Assembly: GCF_014653695.1 (NCBI RefSeq)
Contig: NZ_BNAR01000002.1
Coordinates: 806,001 to 870,000, forward strand
Origin: Lentzea cavernae
GTDB lineage: Bacteria > Actinomycetota > Actinomycetes > Mycobacteriales > Pseudonocardiaceae
Reading direction: 5' to 3'
DNA: 64,000 bases
Shown here one piece after another: positions 1 to 8,134 of this stretch. Under the pieces are notes generated by a model. The model did no database searches. It had not been told where the DNA came from and saw only the letters and a program-made list of their open reading frames with translations. The stretch's first letter is position 1; each line of letters begins with the position of its first letter. The translations under genes were made by a program, and so were the position numbers.

Positions 1-1
1 C

Positions 2-295
2 CTGCGGGACGTGCTCCGCGAGGCGCTGACCAACGTCGCCAAGCACGCCGAGCCCCGCGAGGCCGTCGTCCGGATCGCCGTCGACAGCGACCGCGTCACG
101 CTGGAGGTCCACAACCCGATCGGCCCGCGTCCGGCCGCGCCGAGCACCGGCATCGGCCTGCCCGGCCTGCGCCAGCGGGTGGTCGCCGTCGACGGCACCT
201 TCACCGCCCGGCCCGAACTGGACCGCTGGGTGCTGCGCGTCCAACTGCCCGCGCGGGTGCACACCTCAGGCGCTCAGGCGACCGGACTCGCGTAG
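2..295 (+). CDS. Sensor histidine kinase, C-terminal fragment
   Basis: The reading frame is open at the left edge, so only the last 97 codons are present. They encode the ATP-binding (HATPase_c) part of a NarL/LiaS-type histidine kinase: an N-box with LREALTNVAKHA, then a G-box with STGIGLPGLRQR, which is the usual layout of the HisKA_3 class. The kinase would phosphorylate a response regulator that should lie just outside the window. Its 3' end overlaps the convergent DUF998 gene by 30 bases. The sensing part and the phospho-accepting histidine are not in the window, so the signal cannot be guessed. Confidence 0.85.
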   Translation: MRDVLREALTNVAKHAEPREAVVRIAVDSDRVTLEVHNPIGPRPAAPSTGIGLPGLRQRVVAVDGTFTARPELDRWVLRVQLPARVHTSGAQATGLA

Positions 296-955
296 GCGAC
301 GCCGCCTGCCCGCCGGCAACACCAGGCCGCAGACGACCGCCCACAGCAGCACCGGGAACGCGGCGATGCGTTCCCACAAACCGAACAGGCCGGGACCACC
401 GACCTGGGCCACCATCAGCACGAGGGCCACCGCCGCCACGACCGCGCCAACGACGCCGACACAGCCGAGGAGGCGCCAGCGCTCGGTGCGCGCCAACGCG
501 AGGCCTGTCAGCAACATCGCCACCTCGCCCACCGGGATGGCGACGACCGCGCCCACGACGTGCAGGGCGGCCCTGGTGTCCTCGGGGTTCAGGCCGACGA
601 CGACCAGCGCCAGACCGGTGACCACGAGCAGCGCGAGCCCGGCGCGTGCCGTCCGCACGTCCGGGAACAACGGTCTGACCAGCAGGGCGCCCGCCGCCAG
701 GCACAGCCCCGCGACCGTCCAGGACACCCCGGCGGCGACGTGCCACGGTGAGCACACCCAGCGGTCGACGTCGGCCGACCGGAAGCAGGTGGCCGCGCCC
801 AGGTCGCTGATCGCGTTGCGCAGCCAGCTGTGCGGGACCTCCCACCGCGACTGCACCACGAACAGCATCAGGAAGTACTGCGCGACCAGCACCCACAGCA
901 CCGCGCCCAGCCGGACCCGCCCGGCCACGGTCGAACTCCGCGTCCCGGTGCTCAT
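266..955 (-). CDS. DUF998 family integral membrane protein
   Basis: A 229-residue membrane protein with about six hydrophobic segments. The N-terminal helix is followed by an outside loop with two cysteines (near ATCF and WVCSPWH) and the segment HSWLRNAISDLGA, which resembles the conserved NxISDLG motif of DUF998 proteins. The biochemical role of this family is unknown to me. It ends inside the tail of the convergent histidine kinase gene and starts 246 bp from the divergent kinase-fusion gene at 1202. The gap (956-1201) has no further gene and must carry both promoters. Confidence 0.75.
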   Translation of the reverse strand: MSTGTRSSTVAGRVRLGAVLWVLVAQYFLMLFVVQSRWEVPHSWLRNAISDLGAATCFRSADVDRWVCSPWHVAAGVSWTVAGLCLAAGALLVRPLFPDVRTARAGLALLVVTGLALVVVGLNPEDTRAALHVVGAVVAIPVGEVAMLLTGLALARTERWRLLGCVGVVGAVVAAVALVLMVAQVGGPGLFGLWERIAAFPVLLWAVVCGLVLPAGRRRRLRESGRLSA

Positions 956-1201
956 TCCGCCGACAACTCGGAGGTGCTGTCGCTACCCGGCATGGCGAGG
1001 ACGAACCGCAGACTCATCGTTCGATCTTCTCAGAGCCACGCCGAAGTCGCCTCCACAGTGGACTGCACCACGCATTCCACCCCACGTGTGCGCTGTAACA
1101 CAGCGGAAGCGGCCACGCGATGTACTCCCTGGTCAGCTCGGACCGAACGAACGCAGCGGAGTCGTGCAGATCGCGTCAACGCCGCCCAGGACCCAGGTGG
1201 G

Positions 1202-4200
1202 ATGGTCTTCTTGCGCGACTTGCTGAAGCGCCGGGTGGTGGCCGGCGCCGTGTTCGCCGTTGCCGCCGTGTCGCTGGTCGTCTTCCTCGCCCTGCAAGGA
1301 CTCGAGCGCGCCGACAAGTGGGGCAGCGTCATCAGCGCCCTGGTCGCCCTGACGAGTCTGTGGTTCGTGTTGCCGAGGCCCTCTCCCGGGGCGGAGGAGC
1401 TGCTCGACGCGCTGGAGCTGGACCCGTTGCGGGCCTCCGATCCACGCACGATCGGCGAGTACACCCTGCTCGGCAGGGTGGGGTCCGGTGCGACGGGCAA
1501 CGTCTTCCTCGGTGCGAGCGGACGGCTCGGCCAGCTCGTCGTCGTCAAGGTGATGGGCGCCGACATCGCCGAGGACGCGGTGAGCCGCGAGAGGTTCCGG
1601 CGGGAGGTCCGGTCCGTCGAGGACGTCGGCAAGGCGGCGGGCGGGGAGTTCCCCACGCTGCTCGACTCCGACACCGACGCGGAGCAGCCGTGGTTCGCGA
1701 CCGAGTACCTGCCCAGCAGGCCCCTGCAGGAGCTGGTTTCCCGGAGCAGTCCGTGGCGTCCCGCCGCGGTGGCGTGGCTGGCGGTCTCGGTCGCGGAGAA
1801 GCTCCGGCTGATCCACGACAAGGGGCTCGTGCACCGCGATCTCAAGCCCGCCAACGTGCTGCTGGGCGCCGACGACCTGTGGATCATCGACCTCGGCATC
1901 GCGAAGAACCGGGAGGACGCCGACCTCACGCGGCACGGCGCCATCGGGACCGTCGCGTTCATGTCGCCGGAACAGGCCCGCGGCACCGAGGCGGTCACCC
2001 CCGCGAGTGACGTGTTCTCGTTGGGGGCGCTGCTGGTGCACGCGGCGACGGGCACGCCCCCGTTCGGCAACGACCCGGCCCGCACCCCGCGCCGGATCGA
2101 GGAGGAGGACCCGGACCTGAGCGGGCTGGCGGGGTGGGACAGCGCTCTCACCGGCCTGCTGCGGCGTTGTCTCGCCAAGGACCCGGCAGCACGCCCGTCG
2201 CTGAGCGAGATCATCGAGGTGTGCGCGCCGTTCTCCGGCGGTGCGCCCGCAGAGGTCCGCGAACGGGCGGCGGAGCTCAGCGCGGCGATGACGAGCGCGC
2301 AGGAGAAGGCCCCGGTCCCGTTCTGGCGCCAGGTCAGGACGCGGTGGACCGCGCTGGCGGCGGTCGTCGCGGTGCTGGCGTTCACCGTGGTGCCGATCGT
2401 CGTTCCCAGCCGCGACGGCACCGTGCCCCCGGTGGCGCTGCCGACGTGCTCGACGACGCCGGACACGACCGTCCACGTGGGAGTGTCCGCCGACAAGAGC
2501 GAGCTGTTCGAGGAGTTCGCCCGCGGTTACGGCACCCGTTCCGCCGACGGGCGCTGCGTGGGGGTCCAGATCACCGAGCTGAACTCCGGCACCGCCGCGA
2601 ACACGCTGGCGCGCGGCTGGACCGAGTCGGACGGCCCGCGTCCCGACGTCTGGTCCCCGGCGTCCAGCGAATGGCTGGACATCGCACGCCACCGCGCGGC
2701 GCCCAACTCGAACGCCCTCGCCGCGTTGCCGGAGAAGGCCCGCGGGCCGGTCGTGACGACGCCGCTGGTGATCGCCATGCCCAAGCCCATGGCGGAGGCG
2801 CTGGGCTGGCCGGGCACCAGGGAGGTCGGCTGGGCGACGCTCGCGGACCTCGCGACCGACGAGCGGGGGTGGGGGCGCTACGGCAAGGACTGGGGCGCCT
2901 TCCGGCTCGGGAAGACGAACCCCAACTACTCGACCTCGGGTCTGAACGCGACCATCGGCGCCTTTCACGCGTTCCGCGCCGACACCGATTCGTCCGGGCC
3001 GCTCGACGACGGCGACGTCGACGACGTCGGCGCGCAGAAGTCCGTTCAGCGCATCGAGCAGTCGATCGTGCACTACGGCGAGACGACCCTGCACTTCCTG
3101 CGCAACCTGCGCACCGCCGAACGCCACGGGCAAGCGCTCTCCTACGTTTCCGCGCTCACCGTCGACGAGAGCTCCATGCTGGCCTACAACGAGGGTTACC
3201 CGACCGGTGCGCTGTCGCCAGAAGGGCCCCGGGAGTCCGCGCCCGGCACCAAGCTGGTCGCGATGTACCCGAAGGAAGGGACGATCTTCCACGACCACCC
3301 GTACACCGAGCTCCTGTGGCCGGACACGCCGAAGGCGAAGCGGGACGTGACCGAGGACTTCTTCCGCCACCTGCGTTCCGCGCAGGTGCAGGAGCGCTTC
3401 GGGGAACTGGGTTTCCGCGACCCCTCGCACAGGTCGGGCGCGCTCGCCACCGACGACAACGGCGTCTCACCGGACTTCGCGGTGAGGGAGGTGAAGGCCC
3501 CGTCCGCGCGGACGCTGAGCAAGGTGCTGACCGCGTGGAGCGCCGTGCGCAAGCCCGCGAACGTCCTGCTCGTCGTCGACACGTCCGGCTCGATGGCCGA
3601 CGGCGTGACCGACACGCTGGTCGAGAAGCAGATCTGCGACCCGGAGTGGCCGCGGCGGGACCCCGTCACCCGGTACTGCCCGTCCAAGCTCGAGCTGATC
3701 AAGAAGTACCGCGACGAGATCGTCAGCGGGTTCACCGGCTCCGACCGGCTCGGCCTGTGGAACTTCTCCGTCGCGGGCTTCGCCGGCACCGGCCCCGGCT
3801 GCCGCGACGACCACTGCGAGCTGCACGCCGTCGGCCCGCTGGACGAGGTCCGGCGCCAGGAGGTCGCGGCCAAGATCAGGGAACTGCCGGCCGGAGGCAG
3901 GACGGGCCTGTTCGACACCGTCGACCAGGCCGTCGCCACCATGCGGCAGCAGCTGGACGCGAAGGCCATCAACGCCGTCGTCGTGCTCTCCGACGGCAGC
4001 AACCAGAAGGACACCGGCCTCGACCTCACGCGGTTGCTGGCCCGCATCGAGGTCACGGCCCAGGCCGAGCCGGTCCGGGTGTTCACGATCGCCTACGGCT
4101 TCGGGTCCGACGCGGACGCCAGGGGTCGCGAGGAGCTCAGGAAGATCGCCGAGGCCACGGCGGGCGGCGCGTACGAGGCCGCGGATCCCAGCACGATCAC

Positions 4201-4237
4201 CGACGACCTCGTGGCGGCGATCACGTCGAACTTCTGA
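1202..4237 (+). CDS. Membrane Ser/Thr kinase fused to solute-binding and VWA domains
   Basis: A protein of 1011 residues if started at the ATG at 1202, where a short GGTGGG stretch precedes it; the frame stays open upstream to 830 but that part has no coding character. Order of parts: two N-terminal membrane helices (about 12-32 and 40-57), a Hanks-type kinase domain (Gly-rich loop about 93-100, Lys116, HRD 211-213, DLG 230-232, MSPEQ end of the activation segment), a third helix (about 381-402), a periplasmic-binding-protein-like domain (about 420-760) and a VWA domain with a full MIDAS (DTSGSM at 793-798, then TGLFD and LSDGS). Predicted topology puts the kinase inside and the SBP-VWA half outside. 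SBP-VWA proteins are known in actinobacteria; the added kinase suggests a one-protein receptor. Ligand and targets are unknown. Confidence 0.85.
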   Translation: MVFLRDLLKRRVVAGAVFAVAAVSLVVFLALQGLERADKWGSVISALVALTSLWFVLPRPSPGAEELLDALELDPLRASDPRTIGEYTLLGRVGSGATGNVFLGASGRLGQLVVVKVMGADIAEDAVSRERFRREVRSVEDVGKAAGGEFPTLLDSDTDAEQPWFATEYLPSRPLQELVSRSSPWRPAAVAWLAVSVAEKLRLIHDKGLVHRDLKPANVLLGADDLWIIDLGIAKNREDADLTRHGAIGTVAFMSPEQARGTEAVTPASDVFSLGALLVHAATGTPPFGNDPARTPRRIEEEDPDLSGLAGWDSALTGLLRRCLAKDPAARPSLSEIIEVCAPFSGGAPAEVRERAAELSAAMTSAQEKAPVPFWRQVRTRWTALAAVVAVLAFTVVPIVVPSRDGTVPPVALPTCSTTPDTTVHVGVSADKSELFEEFARGYGTRSADGRCVGVQITELNSGTAANTLARGWTESDGPRPDVWSPASSEWLDIARHRAAPNSNALAALPEKARGPVVTTPLVIAMPKPMAEALGWPGTREVGWATLADLATDERGWGRYGKDWGAFRLGKTNPNYSTSGLNATIGAFHAFRADTDSSGPLDDGDVDDVGAQKSVQRIEQSIVHYGETTLHFLRNLRTAERHGQALSYVSALTVDESSMLAYNEGYPTGALSPEGPRESAPGTKLVAMYPKEGTIFHDHPYTELLWPDTPKAKRDVTEDFFRHLRSAQVQERFGELGFRDPSHRSGALATDDNGVSPDFAVREVKAPSARTLSKVLTAWSAVRKPANVLLVVDTSGSMADGVTDTLVEKQICDPEWPRRDPVTRYCPSKLELIKKYRDEIVSGFTGSDRLGLWNFSVAGFAGTGPGCRDDHCELHAVGPLDEVRRQEVAAKIRELPAGGRTGLFDTVDQAVATMRQQLDAKAINAVVVLSDGSNQKDTGLDLTRLLARIEVTAQAEPVRVFTIAYGFGSDADARGREELRKIAEATAGGAYEAADPSTITDDLVAAITSNF

Positions 4238-4239
4238 CG

Positions 4240-4285
4240 TTGTCGTTCACGACAACCTGTCGTATCGTTTGCGACAGGTTGTCGT
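4240..4285 (+). promoter_or_regulatory. Promoter with overlapping TetR-type palindromes
   Basis: A 14-bp perfect inverted repeat (arms 4249-4262 and 4272-4285, 9-nt loop) overlaps a second palindrome, TTGTCGT-TC-ACGACAA (4240-4255). A sigma-70-like promoter lies inside: TTGTCG (4240-4245), 17-nt spacer, TATCGT (4263-4268) in the loop. A repressor bound here would cover both promoter boxes. The natural candidate is the TetR protein encoded by the second gene downstream, which would make this an autoregulated two-gene operon. The repeats are read directly from the sequence; the assignment of the repressor is inference. Confidence 0.7.
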
Positions 4286-4307
4286 AAAACCTCGGAGGAG
4301 AACGACC

Positions 4308-4751
4308 ATGGACGATCGCGCCGAGCTAGTCGAACTGATGAGCCACTACGCCGACATCGCGGACTTGAAGGAGTTCGACGCGTTGCCGCGCGAGGTCTTC
4401 ACCGACGAACTGACACTCGACTTCGAGTCCGTGACGGGCATGCCGCCGATGACGGTTCCGCTGGACGACTACGTCGAGGTCCTCCGCACCAGCTTCGGGC
4501 CGTTCAAGGCGACGCACCACGCCATCACCGGCCACGTCGTCCGCATCAGCGGGGACACCGCGACGATCCACGCCCACGTGCGCGCCGAGCACTGGCTGCC
4601 GGACGAGGCCGCCGCCGGGTGCTGGCTGGTGGTCGGCTTCTACGACAACGAGGCGGTCCGCACCCCGCACGGCTGGCGGCTCACGCGTGTCAAGCTGACC
4701 GCGATCCACCAGGAGAACGCACCGCGCCTGCCGGCCGTCGTCGCGGGGTAG
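4308..4751 (+). CDS. NTF2-like (SnoaL-type) small protein
   Basis: 147 residues from the ATG at 4308, which follows a good ribosome site (CGGAGGAG at 4292-4299). The sequence has the features of the SnoaL/NTF2-like cone fold: an N-terminal helix pair ending in DLKEFDALPREVFTDE, the FKATHHAITGH strand and the downstream ATIHAHVRAEHW strand. Family members are isomerases, cyclases, dehydratases or ligand binders, so the reaction cannot be named. It sits between the palindromic promoter and a TetR gene that starts 27 bp after its stop, so it is very likely the main target of that repressor. A role in handling the small molecule sensed by TetR is a fair guess. Confidence 0.8.
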   Translation: MDDRAELVELMSHYADIADLKEFDALPREVFTDELTLDFESVTGMPPMTVPLDDYVEVLRTSFGPFKATHHAITGHVVRISGDTATIHAHVRAEHWLPDEAAAGCWLVVGFYDNEAVRTPHGWRLTRVKLTAIHQENAPRLPAVVAG

Positions 4752-4778
4752 GTGCCGAGGACCGAGGAGACCGTCCAG

Positions 4779-5396
4779 ATGCCGCGGATTCGCGCCGCCA
4801 CCATCGAGGAGCACCACGAGATGGTGTGGGCCGACCTCACCGAGGCGCTGCGGCACCTGCTCCTCGAACGCGACTACGACTCGATCACCATGGGCCACAT
4901 CGCGGCGCAGGCAGGACTCGCGCGCAACACGCTCTACAACTACGCCAAGGACAAGCGCACGCTGGTCCTGGAGCTCGCCCGCCGGGCCAGCCGCCCGCTG
5001 GCCGAGCAGGTGGGCGCGATCGCCGCGCGTTCCCAGGAGTCTGCCGCGGACCGGATGCGGGAGATCGTCGAGGTGATCCTGTCGGCGTCCACGAACCACG
5101 CCTTGAGGCTCATGTTCCTGCCGAACGCCGGTTCGCTGGTCGCCGACCTGCCGGAAGGGCCGGAGAACCCGTTCACCGCGCTCGTGGCCGAGGTGGAGAA
5201 CGTCGTCCGCGACGGCATCACCCGCGGCGAGTTCCGCGACGTGGAGGACGTGCGGCTGACCGTCGAACTGCTGTCGGGCGCGATGCGCGCGGGCATCGAC
5301 CGGGTCAGCCGAGACCCGGCCTCGCTGCCCGCCACGGTCCGCGCGGCGCAGCAGGTCGTCCTCGCGTCGATCAGCCAGATCACTGCATGTTCGTGA
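4779..5396 (+). CDS. TetR family transcriptional regulator
   Basis: 205 residues from ATG 4779, which has GAGGAG at 4764-4769; a GTG directly after the previous stop at 4752 is a possible alternative start. The N-terminal HTH is clear: DSITMGHIAAQAGLARNTLYNY followed by KDKRTLVLEL, the standard TetR recognition-helix region. The C-terminal half is the variable ligand-binding bundle. The gene is the second in an operon with the NTF2-like gene and probably binds the palindromes at 4240-4285. Its end overlaps the convergent DUF1963 gene by 17 bases. The inducer is unknown. Confidence 0.88.
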   Translation: MPRIRAATIEEHHEMVWADLTEALRHLLLERDYDSITMGHIAAQAGLARNTLYNYAKDKRTLVLELARRASRPLAEQVGAIAARSQESAADRMREIVEVILSASTNHALRLMFLPNAGSLVADLPEGPENPFTALVAEVENVVRDGITRGEFRDVEDVRLTVELLSGAMRAGIDRVSRDPASLPATVRAAQQVVLASISQITACS

Positions 5397-6366
5397 CGTG
5401 CCGGTGCGCGGGAGACACCGTGCACGTGTAGAGCTGGAGGTTGTAGCCGCGGCCGATCATCACCATCGTCGGCTCGTGCGCGGCCGGGTACGGCGGACCG
5501 GCGGCGCCGGCGTCCTCGAGCGGCTGCCAGCTCCTGCCGCCGTCCCACTCGGAACTGGCGACGGTGAGCAGCGGTTCGACGTCCGCGCCGCAGTCGGGGC
5601 ACGACATGGGCCACGGGTCGGAGAAGCTCCACGGCCCGTGGCCGCCGGTCTTCCAGCCGGCCGCCACGGACAGGTCGTACTGGTACCGCTGCCCTTCCCG
5701 TTCCTCCCACTCGTGCACCTGCGCCGCAAGCTCCTCCGGCAGGCAGTGCGGAGCCGGGTACTCCGTGACCTCCTCAGGGTGCACCACGCACGGCTGCGGC
5801 ACGTAGTGCTCCTCGACCGCGGCGGGCGACGGCGGTTCGGCCAGCGGACCGGTCACCTCCGCCGCTACCCGCCACCGCAGCACGGTGCTCGGCGCGTAGC
5901 ACTCGTCCTCGTGGTCCCAGGGGCACCACAGCACCTGCAGCAGGTCCGCTCCGTCCGGGCAGGGCAGGCCGGGGACGTCCCGCGCGTACAGCTGCGCCAC
6001 CGGCACCATCGGCAGCGGGCCGTCGTGCTCGATCAGCGTGCCCTCGTCCACCCGGTCGACGACCGCTTTCTCCTCCGGCGTCAGGAGGTTCACGCCCTGA
6101 GCGCGCGGACGGGCCCACGCCTCCGTCAGGATCCGCCGCCGCGCCACCACTTCCGGCATTCCGGCGCCCGTCAACGGGCCCGAGTGCTTCTCGCAGGCCG
6201 GCCACGGCTCCCCCGCGGGCCACAGCAGCGGACCCCCGACCGAGCTGTCCGCCGCGGACGGCGCGCCCGGCCTGGGGTGCAGCCGCACCGCGGTGCGGGC
6301 CAGCGGTGCCAGGCCGGGCAGGTGCCGGGCGACGTCGGCCGGACGCGGCGGACTGGTGCGGACCAT
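5380..6366 (-). CDS. DUF1963-like (YwqG-type) protein
   Basis: 328 residues, soluble, no signal peptide. The C-terminal half has the pattern AAGWKTGGHGPWSF, then DPWPMSCPDCGADVEPLLTVASSEWDGG and IGRGYNLQLYTC, which matches my memory of the DUF1963 family (SMI1/KNR4-related cytosolic proteins of unknown role). A CPDC cysteine pair may hold a metal ion. The N-terminal part contains GGPLLWPAGEPWP, also typical for this family. It is a single gene, convergent with the TetR gene and 40 bp upstream (in its own direction, behind) of the SDR gene stop. Function unknown. Confidence 0.7.
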   Translation of the reverse strand: MVRTSPPRPADVARHLPGLAPLARTAVRLHPRPGAPSAADSSVGGPLLWPAGEPWPACEKHSGPLTGAGMPEVVARRRILTEAWARPRAQGVNLLTPEEKAVVDRVDEGTLIEHDGPLPMVPVAQLYARDVPGLPCPDGADLLQVLWCPWDHEDECYAPSTVLRWRVAAEVTGPLAEPPSPAAVEEHYVPQPCVVHPEEVTEYPAPHCLPEELAAQVHEWEEREGQRYQYDLSVAAGWKTGGHGPWSFSDPWPMSCPDCGADVEPLLTVASSEWDGGRSWQPLEDAGAAGPPYPAAHEPTMVMIGRGYNLQLYTCTVSPAHRHVTNMQ

Positions 6367-6406
6367 GGCGGGATCGTAGCCACGGCCCGCACCCGCCCGG
6401 GCCGTT

Positions 6407-7177
6407 TCAGGCGCCCGCGCCGCCGTCGACCGGCACGATCGCGCCGTTCACCATGGACGCCCTGTCGCTGAGCAGCCAGGCCGCCACCTCCGCGACCTCG
6501 CGCGGTTCGGCCATGCGCCCCAACGGGCTCGTCGAGGTGATGTGCGCGGTCACGCCGGGGGTCGCCGCCTCCCACTGGTCGATCATGTCCGTCGCGGTGC
6601 CGCCGGGCGTGATCCCGTTGACGCGGATGCCTTCCCGGCCCCACGTGACGGCGGCGCTCTCGGTGATGCTGTTGAGCGCGCGCTTCATCGCGCCGTACGC
6701 GGGGAGCACCGGGTTGGCGCGGCGGCTGCCGATGCTCGACGTGTTCACGATCGCGCCGCCTCCGCCGCGGCGCATGAGAGCGGCTTCGGCGTTCATGGCG
6801 GTCCAGTGGCCGCGGAAGTTCACCTGGAACTGCTCGTCGATCTCGTCCTCGCTCGTCTCGTGCAGCGGGCCGGGCTGCTGCACGACGGCACCGTTGTTGA
6901 AGGCGCCGTCCAGTCGTCCGTGCAGCTCCTCGACCCTGTCGACGGCGGCGCGGATGCTGGCGCGGTCGGCCAGGTCGACGGTGACGGCATCGGCGGTGCC
7001 GCCCTCGGAGCGGATCTCGGTGACCACGCGGTCCAGGGCGTCGGCGCTGCGGGCGGCGAGCACGACCGACGCGCCCTCCTGGGCGAAGAGCCTGGCCGCG
7101 GCCTCGCCGATGCCGCGGCTCGCACCGGTGACCAGCACGACCTTGCCGGCGAGGAGGCCGGTGTTGTTGTTCGTCAT
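6407..7177 (-). CDS. Short-chain dehydrogenase/reductase
   Basis: 256 residues from ATG 7177. It is a classical SDR: cofactor motif TGASRGIG at 17-24, the catalytic set Ser148, Tyr161 and Lys165 (13-residue Ser-Tyr spacing and YxxxK), and the C-terminal GGTATDM loop. The usual NNAG motif reads NNGA. The Arg after the first Gly-rich turn (SRGIG, then AARS after strand 2) suggests NADP(H) preference. Substrate not predictable. It is divergent from an XRE regulator of the MmyB type 85 bp away; divergent SDR/XRE-MmyB pairs are common in actinomycetes, and the regulator most likely controls this gene. Confidence 0.9.
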   Translation of the reverse strand: MTNNNTGLLAGKVVLVTGASRGIGEAAARLFAQEGASVVLAARSADALDRVVTEIRSEGGTADAVTVDLADRASIRAAVDRVEELHGRLDGAFNNGAVVQQPGPLHETSEDEIDEQFQVNFRGHWTAMNAEAALMRRGGGGAIVNTSSIGSRRANPVLPAYGAMKRALNSITESAAVTWGREGIRVNGITPGGTATDMIDQWEAATPGVTAHITSTSPLGRMAEPREVAEVAAWLLSDRASMVNGAIVPVDGGAGA

Positions 7178-7262
7178 GGCACCAGCGTCGATCTCGCCGC
7201 GGACCTGAGGCAGGCACAGGCTGTACCAGGATGAGCGGCCGCCCACCGCGCATACTCGGGGT

Positions 7263-8102
7263 ATGGACAAGCAGCAGCTGGGCACGTTCCTCCGCAGCCG
7301 GCGCGAGCGGCTCCTGCCGGAGGACGTCGGCCTGCCCGCGGGTCCGCGCCGCCGGACGTCCGGGCTGCGCCGCGAGGAGGTGGCGGTCCTCGCGCACATC
7401 TCCACCGAGTACTACATCCGCCTCGAGCAGGGCCGGGCGCCGCGGCCGTCGGCCGAGGTCCTGGCCGGCATCGCGAGCGCGCTGCGGCTCACCGACGCCG
7501 AGTCCGACCACCTGCACGTCCTCGCGGGCACCGCGCCGAGCCGCACGGGACGGCACCGGCGCGACGTCCGGCCGAGCATCCTCGTGCTGCTCGACCGGCT
7601 GCCGCAGACCGCCGGTTTCGTGACGTCGGCGGCCTTCGAGGTGCTGGCGTGCAACGACCTCGCGGCGGCGTTGATGGAGGACTTCCGCGAACTCGCCCCG
7701 CAGGACCGCAACCTCGCGCGCCGCGCGTTCCTCGAGCCCGCGGGGTCGATGTACGGGGTGTCGGACGTGGCCGAGTTCCGGCACCACGTCGTCATGCACC
7801 TGCGGGCCGCCCTCGCGCGCTACCCGTCCGACCCGGTGATCTCCGGCCTGGTCGATGAACTGCGGGAGGGCAGCGCCGACTTCGCCCGGCTCTGGGAACG
7901 GCACGACGTGCAGGCGGCGCCGACGCTGACGAAGACGTTCCGGCACCCGCTCGTCGGCGAGATCACCGTCGACTGCGACTCGCTCGCGCTCACGGACCAC
8001 GACCAGCACCTCGTGCTCTACAGCGCGCCGCCCGGATCACGTGACGCGGAGGCCCTCGCACTGCTGAACGTGGTGGGAGCGCAGAAGTTCACGAACTCCT
8101 AA
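7263..8102 (+). CDS. XRE/MmyB-type transcriptional regulator
   Basis: 279 residues. The N-terminus is a Cro/CI-type HTH with the signature TSGLRREEVAVLAHIS and YYIRLEQGRAPRPS, which is typical for regulators that carry a C-terminal MmyB-like ligand-binding (PAS-fold) domain; the second half (from about residue 105, LLDRLPQTAGFVTSAAFEVLACN) matches that domain. These proteins are often encoded next to a divergent dehydrogenase, as here, and are thought to bind small hydrophobic ligands. Its stop codon lies within the terminator at 8095-8129. Confidence 0.9.
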   Translation: MDKQQLGTFLRSRRERLLPEDVGLPAGPRRRTSGLRREEVAVLAHISTEYYIRLEQGRAPRPSAEVLAGIASALRLTDAESDHLHVLAGTAPSRTGRHRRDVRPSILVLLDRLPQTAGFVTSAAFEVLACNDLAAALMEDFRELAPQDRNLARRAFLEPAGSMYGVSDVAEFRHHVVMHLRAALARYPSDPVISGLVDELREGSADFARLWERHDVQAAPTLTKTFRHPLVGEITVDCDSLALTDHDQHLVLYSAPPGSRDAEALALLNVVGAQKFTNS

Positions 8103-8129
8103 GAGGACCGGGAGGGTCCTCTTAGGAGT
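8095..8129. terminator. Bidirectional terminator hairpin
   Basis: A perfect 15-bp inverted repeat (8095-8109 and 8115-8129) with a 5-nt loop (GGGAG) sits between two convergent genes. It contains the stop codon of the XRE gene and ends 5 bp before the stop of the CU044_5270 gene. No long T-run follows, which is usual in high-GC actinomycetes. Confidence 0.8.
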
Positions 8130-8134
8130 GTTGA

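Noticed and set aside
1133..3430. Very long open frames on the minus strand across the kinase fusion gene
   Set aside because: They mirror the real gene; their products are rich in Arg, Gly and Ala without motifs, while the plus-strand frame has kinase, SBP and VWA motifs.
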